From: Erigeron canadensis
Taxonomy: Eukaryota > Streptophyta > Magnoliopsida > Asterales > Asteraceae
Direction of reading: 5' to 3'
Length of the DNA: 64,000 nucleotides
Assembly (NCBI RefSeq): GCF_010389155.1
Contig: NC_057768.1
Span: 11,778,501 to 11,842,500 of the forward strand
In this document: piece after piece, positions 58,584 to 64,000 of the stretch
Layout of the letters: each line of letters begins with the position of its first letter
Position numbering within the stretch: the stretch's first letter is position 1
The notes under the pieces: generated by a model
Seen by the model: the letters and a program-made list of their open reading frames with translations, nothing else
Database searches by the model: none
Told to the model about the DNA's origin: nothing
Made by a program: the position numbers and the translations under genes

Positions 58584-59689
58584 AATAGAGATGCAAAGTC
58601 ATTTGGATATTTAAAATATAATGATAATCGAAATTAGAAATGTTCCCAGCATTGAACTAGAAATCCACGAGCAAAATTGACTTAGTGACTGTCTGACAAG
58701 AGGATTTTAGATGTTTTTTGGAGGCTAGAAGATTGGGCTTAAAAAAAACTCCTATAATATAAACTCGTTCTTTGAGTACCAATAACCATTACTGGAACTA
58801 CAACGGAAGGGAGGTCCAGATATATGTACGAGTGATCGTCGTAAACCTAACAATAATAAATAAATAATAATAAACCTAATAATAAACATAGATATAGATA
58901 TACTCTTTGTTGGTGGAACTAACTTGAATTTTTTGAAATGTACTTTTAACTTTGTTAGCAATGAATTAATGAAACTTTGAATTCGTCAAAATCGCCAAAA
59001 GCGATTAAAATTGCCTAAAGCTCTTGAAAAGGTTAATAGTTATCTAATATTAGTCATTTGTTGTAATTTTGCACCGACGCAAGGCTGGTTATGGTACCCT
59101 CATTGCCAATAACGATATCTTAAGACCAACCTATATCATTCTTTTAGCACACTAGCACAGATATCATCATCAAATACAAACCCGGCCAGATTTTCCCCTC
59201 TTTTACAGTTTTGCCTCTCTTTCACGTTATAAAGTGAGAGCCACTTTAATGAAAAATATATCTTCGCACAAACTGTTCCAGGGTATAAGGTATTGTCTAT
59301 CCGTTTCGAAGCCCTGTCATATATAATAGTTTAGCAGTCTTTACCTCTTCAGATTTAAGATTCAGAATTACCAACAATAATGTAACACCACATTTTTTGA
59401 GACCCAATCACAATTTGACATGCCATTCTTTCTTCCACGATGCAAACACATCACCCTATCTCTCCAACCCCCTACACTACCACTACCAATCACCTTCACC
59501 GTTATAAGCTCCAGCATTGGACACCACTTCCAACCATCAGCTATCACCAAACTAAAGGACTTGTGACAACAACTCACTTGTCATTCAATTTAAAATAGAG
59601 ACTTGGAGAGTTGGAGATAACTATGAAACTATTAATTAAATTAAATATATGATTTTGTTGTATTGCTTATGTGAGTTACGAAAATTGTT
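58584..59689. other. Non-coding stretch, nothing recognised
   Basis: AT-rich; frames are short and lack features of real genes. Confidence 0.4.
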
Positions 59690-60200
59690 TACAGAAGTCC
59701 ATGATGGTCTACTACCTTCAGATACCGAATGCCTATTTTAGCCAAAGCCTCCAATACAAGATTCTTTAGGTATTTGATTCGAAGTCATCCCCACACAATG
59801 GCAATATAAAACGAAACTAATCAACTGACAAGAAAAAGCACGAACTCTGTTGTTGACTATAAAAAAGAAAGTAAAAACATTGCTCTTCCAAGATATAAAG
59901 TTCTAGAAGATCAATCACCTTATGAAACAAGGAACTAGTTGGGTACCGAAGAAACAAAAAATAACCACAGTAGAAGATGTATGTTTGGTAAAAATATAAT
60001 ACCATACCAGACAATAGCTTTTCTTTCAGATATGAATCATAATTATCAACACATTATTTTGCATGCAAGTCCTATTCTCTTTTTGGTGTACTGTACCGTA
60101 GATTGTACCAAATAGTAAATTTTGCATCTAAGTTTCACAAACAATGGTACACAAACAACACACTGGCTTTGTTTCACATTAATTAATCAAATAATGGGTT
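59690..60200 (+). repeat. Diverged repeat block R, copy 2
   Basis: Contains the ordered block set of copy 1, with GCATGCAAGTCC, TCTTTTTGGTGTACTGTA and TTGCATCTAAGTTTCACAAACAATGG-type segments. Confidence 0.5.
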
Positions 60201-60849
60201 GGTTTGACACATGTTTGTAGGACACATCCCTCAAACTGACCCCCTGCTTCAATCTATAGAAGTACTTGATAAATTCAAGGATTAACACTGCCAAGGTTTC
60301 TCTTGTTATATGATAATGGTCTTTAGCAAATTAAGACTTTTATAAACTGTTACTACTTAGAAGTATGTAGAGTTATGTTTTTTGATAAATGAGAAAAGGA
60401 ATTTGATGCACCGAAAAATGAATGAAAAAACACTTCTAGACCTGAGAATGTAGAACAATGGAAGGCATTGACCATAATCACATAAAGAACAGATCACATG
60501 AACAGAGAAAAGAGAGGAGAAAGAAATAGAAGAAACATACTCCATTATGTAGGATATGCCTGAAGGACCTTCAGTGTTCAGTGAGAGCCAAGGCTCATAT
60601 AACCAACCTAGTATTTACATGATATACTTATATGTAATATTGTACGATAGAAATATCCTTTTCTCCTACAAAAGATCATATGCGATGAGCATACTTCAAA
60701 TTACGCAAGTATATAATAACTGAATATTTGATACTTTATGGAGTAATGAAAAGATGTTCCCATCATCAGATTAGGAACCTACAGTCATAAGTAACATAAC
60801 GATGCTTTCGATACCAACAACATCTCTCCTTCTAACTCAAATCTAACAG

Positions 60850-60897
60850 CATCACATGCGATCTTTTTTTTTTTTGAACAGCCATCACATGCGATCT
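60850..60897 (-). mobile_element. Extremely short poly(T)/poly(A) retroposon with 15-bp TSD
   Basis: An 18-bp insert, a run of T then GAACAGC (60865-60882), lies between perfect repeats CATCACATGCGATCT (60850-60864 and 60883-60897). This is the signature of a LINE/SINE insertion cut to its 3' tail. Confidence 0.7.
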
Positions 60898-61409
60898 AAT
60901 CTTAAATCCATTGAGCTCTTTCACACAATAACGTTAATAATGTTAACACTTAACAGCTGTTAAATATTCAGAAATAGATCTTTTCCCAAAACCTGCACAA
61001 CGTCATCAGCAGTCCAAATCCATTTCTAAATCCTACGTGTTGGAAAATATAGCCAGTCTCTAATAACCCATAGAGAACTGTATGCATAACATATATGAGT
61101 ACCATAGTTGCCAAAGGCGAAGGTGCACTCAAAGCGCAATGACCTTAGATGTGGCCTAAGAGAGAGGCGCAATAAAAGCACGGGCCCGAGAGAAAAAAAC
61201 GCACTTGAGTAAGAAAACCAAATGTCATTCAAATTACTAAATACCAATCAAAAACCAATAAATCATTCAACCAAATATCTCAAAAAAACTGTTCATAAGT
61301 TGAAAAGAAAAACTTCAAACCAAATTATTCATAATCGAAAAAAATTCAGTTAATGAAGGTAGTTTATGTTGAAGAAAATAATAAAATAGAAGAATAGAAA
61401 ACTTGCATA

Positions 61410-61640
61410 CACTACTAAGAAAACGATTAGAAACCCCCATAGAGAAACCTTCTTCACATAGAGGATAGAAACAGGTTTCTATAGCCTTAAAAAGATTAGA
61501 AATCCCTTATGGAACAGGTTTTAACATAGAAACCTCCCTCATACAAAACCGGATCAAAAACAGGTTTCTATATCCCTTAAAACAGGTTTCCTTTCTTTTA
61601 TAGGATCCTATATTCCTTAAAACCAGTTACCTGATGAGTA
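61410..61640 (+). mobile_element. CACTA-like terminus with subterminal repeats
   Basis: CACTACTAAGAAAACG at 61410 resembles the CACTACAAGAAAA end of plant CACTA elements. It is followed by repeated, partly inverted GAAACAGGTTTCTA-type words to about 61640. The other end and the TSD were not found. Confidence 0.5.
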
Positions 61641-61919
61641 CACTTGATCCCCAAAACACTAATCACAGAAACTCAGCACATTTAAGTTTACACCAAAAAC
61701 TTAAAAGAGCTACAAATGCAAACAGTACTATATGACATGACCCAATCAAATATAAATGATCTTAGCCGTTCTAAAACAAATATTAAAAAAAGAATAAATA
61801 AATAAATAAAAATAAATAAATAAATATAAACAATCTTAAAATATAGTTTTGGTGAAATCACCTCCTCTTTTCATATAGTTTGACCCAACATTCAACAGAA
61901 ATCTTAGATTTACATGCAT

Positions 61920-62470
61920 ACCACTCAGTGATACTAAATGCCTACATTAGTCAAGCGAAAACAAGTTGCTGTTAGTATTGCTTAAAGTAAACTAGTACCA
62001 TCATGATAAGCCAGATGAAAGAACATTCAAACTCTTATTGGCCAAAAGACATAGAAATATTCCTCTTCATACCAAGAGATAAGGTTCTAAAGACATCACT
62101 ACACAAAAGAAAACTAGTGCCGTCCTAATACGCTGGATGAAACAGTATATAAAATTAACTGTTATTGACCGAAAGACGTAAGGACATTCCTCTTCTGCCT
62201 AAGAGATAAGGTTCTAAAAGAGCTATAGCTAGAAAGATGAGATTCAACACACAACTACGGTACCTAACCTATGTAATGACAAAATACAAGAAAAATTTTT
62301 AACTTAAGAAAAAGGATCATTAATATCAAGTAATTATTTCATATGCATGCCCTGCTTCTCGTTTTGGTGTGCTGCAATCTGTAATAAATAGTATGACTAG
62401 CATCTAGATTCCCAAACAACTGCACACAAATAACATATTGGCACAGGAACTAACCAAGTCAATGAGATCA
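61920..62470 (+). repeat. Diverged repeat block R, copy 3
   Basis: Contains the same ordered blocks (AAGAGATAAGGTTCTA, ATATGCATGCCCTGC, TCTCGTTTTGGTGTGCTG, CTAGCATCTAGATTCCCAAAC). A sub-block with AAACTAGTACC/AAACTAGTGCC and AGAGATAAGGTTCTAAA is itself duplicated at about 61990 and 62100. Confidence 0.5.
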
Positions 62471-63401
62471 TTCGACCCAGGTGATGTATTCCCTACCCTA
62501 TGATAATGTTAAGATGAAACAGATAGTCCGAAGCTAGCTAAGATGGTAGAAAAATTGATAAAAAAATTTTCATTATAAAAGAGAGGAACAGTGGATGGAA
62601 AACGAGCCTAGCAAGAGCATCAGGTATGCATAAACCTACAAGAACTATTTTATTGAAATAAAAAAATAAGAGAGGGGAACACAGAAGAAAACAACGAGCA
62701 TCAAAAGTGTGTCAGGTATGCACACCCTAGATGACACACTAACAACACATCCCTTTTCCCATTCGACCACAAACAAACCACTTCTACTGTTGTTATCCAG
62801 CATCCCCACCCCGAAAGACACAGGATACTCTCATTTCATTTCATTATGAATGTGAGGAAGGAGGAAAAAGAAAACAGAAATGACTCGTCTCCCACCCTGA
62901 TCGAATTTAGGATGAAACTCAACCCTAAACATGGTGACAACAAACATGAACCTTTGGGATGAAGTTTAAAGAGTGACATCAGCCCGAGCAAACATCTGGT
63001 GCTCTAACTCCATTTAATAAACCTAAACATATCATTATACATTTATAAAGGAACCCCACGATATGCATATTGACACAAACGGGAAATCAATTCAATATGG
63101 CTAACTTCATATTCAAATTGCATCATAATCAATCAAACAACCCCCAAAGAAATACAAATCAGTTATACTAATCAAAAGGAAGAGATAATAACATACTATA
63201 CGACGCTTCCATATAAAAACTTCCTCTTATATAGAGCAATTCTTAAAATCCAAACACAACAATCAGTAAATGTAGAAACAGATTATAAAGTTCCTTCAGT
63301 ACATACATAGATACACATATATTATAGATAAACCTATAGAGTAGTAACCAGAAATCAGAAATGGACAGACATACATTTGTTGTTTAAACCCGACAAGAGA
63401 G
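62471..63401. other. Non-coding stretch, including the probable 3' UTR of the next gene
   Basis: No ORF of interest. The part next to 63402 is expected to hold the 3' UTR of the minus-strand gene; no clear polyadenylation signal can be singled out in the AT-rich sequence. Confidence 0.4.
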
Positions 63402-63938
63402 TTATTTCATGGCATCAACTTCATCAGCAGTAGGTGGAACTTCCTTAACAGGAACAGCAACATAAGCCTCCCCACCATCATACGTCACCTTCTTGTTGCT
63501 GACGTCATCTTCATCATCATCAGAACAATCAGAGACATAATCATCGTCATCAGCTCTGTTGGAGATCAAAGACCAGATCAAGTACATAGTAGCGGCGGTA
63601 AGCGCACCGCAGCCGACGCCGAACAACAAGGCGCCGACGATGCTCATGATATCCATGGTACGGTCACGAATTGAAGACGATGGAACGACATCGTTTTGGA
63701 AAGATGGGTGGTTGTGGTGGTGGATTGGGACGGAGGTGGTACGGTGGATTTCGGTGATGAAGAAAGTCAAACGGTGTGGGGAATTGGAATTAGGGTTTTG
63801 GAGATTAGGGATGTTGTTCGAAGAAAAAGAGGTGATGAAGAAAATGGTTTTACAAGGTCTGGCGGTGGCGGAGATGGCAAAGATTGAGAAAACAACAAGG
63901 AGGAAGAGGGCGGTGACGGAGGAAGAAGAAGATGCCAT
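63402..63938 (-). CDS. Predicted single-pass membrane protein, 178 aa
   Basis: Single-exon frame with a host-like design. An N-terminal hydrophobic signal peptide (residues 1-26, cleavage after SATA) is followed by RPCKT, then a Ser/Asn/His-rich segment (about 40-90), a strongly hydrophobic helix (about 97-125, IMSIVGALLFGVGCGALTAA) and a very acidic tail (DDDD at about 130, DDDEDD at about 140-145) ending in DAMK. This predicts a small type I membrane protein of the secretory pathway. Similar uncharacterised proteins with an RPCKT motif after the signal peptide are known in plants, as far as I recall. Function unknown. The promoter lies mostly beyond the window. Confidence 0.75.
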   Translation of the reverse strand: MASSSSSVTALFLLVVFSIFAISATARPCKTIFFITSFSSNNIPNLQNPNSNSPHRLTFFITEIHRTTSVPIHHHNHPSFQNDVVPSSSIRDRTMDIMSIVGALLFGVGCGALTAATMYLIWSLISNRADDDDYVSDCSDDDEDDVSNKKVTYDGGEAYVAVPVKEVPPTADEVDAMK

Positions 63939-64000
63939 TTGGGTGGCGTTTGTTTGTGATTATTGGAATGAATGAATGAAGGAAAAAAAAAGGGGGGGAT

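Noticed and set aside
59368..59577. Short minus-strand frame in the 59-kb region
   Set aside because: No conserved motif, no promoter or splice context; typical chance frame.
63559..63975. Plus-strand 138-codon frame at the right edge
   Set aside because: Antisense shadow of the minus-strand membrane-protein gene, which has a signal peptide and transmembrane helix.

Overview
The window is nuclear DNA of a flowering plant. It holds a fully resolvable 14-exon auxin response factor gene with plant-type GT-AG introns, and most of the rest is Ty1/copia and Ty3/gypsy LTR retrotransposons, MITEs, hAT, Harbinger-like and CACTA-like sequence. Details of the ARF protein and the retroelement mix suggest a eudicot, probably an asterid and perhaps Asteraceae; that placement is an inference. 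No bacterial, organellar, tRNA, rRNA or CRISPR sequence was seen.

Layout. 1-6 kb: the edge of a minus-strand Ty3/gypsy element (protease fragment, primer-binding site, 542-bp LTR) next to a decayed plus-strand Ty1/copia element. 6.7-15.0 kb: an ARF8-like gene on the minus strand (14 exons, 792 codons) with an in-frame miR167 target site; its introns hold several MITEs, a truncated SINE and a local duplication. 16.6-21.0 kb: a head-to-tail run of about eight foldback (inverted-repeat) elements, nearly all bordered by (TA)n tracts and partly sharing internal modules. 21.9-25.8 kb: a hAT transposase pseudogene, a SIRE-like copia 3' end, half a copia LTR and a gypsy 3' end with its LTR.

26-42 kb: a LINE fragment split by a solo LTR, then two large copia polyproteins in opposite orientation joined through about 150 bp of filler that repeats neighbouring sequence, then nested LTRs. 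42-47.6 kb: a SIRE-like leader and LTR interrupted by a 2.5-kb solo LTR, a MITE and a solo copia LTR, each placeable by target-site duplications or an uninterrupted sister copy. 47.9-50.3 kb: a Harbinger-like 2.3-kb element with TAA target duplications, carrying a Myb/SANT-like ORF and a divergent pair of related small proteins on a shared promoter. 52.3-53.8 kb: a gypsy solo LTR. 54-63 kb: mostly non-coding, with a chimeric inverted array and three diverged copies of one block. The right edge holds a short single-exon membrane-protein gene (minus strand).

Only the ARF gene and the right-edge gene look like ordinary host genes. The divergent pair inside the Harbinger-like element and the modular (TA)n-flanked foldback elements are the best candidates for something not yet described.
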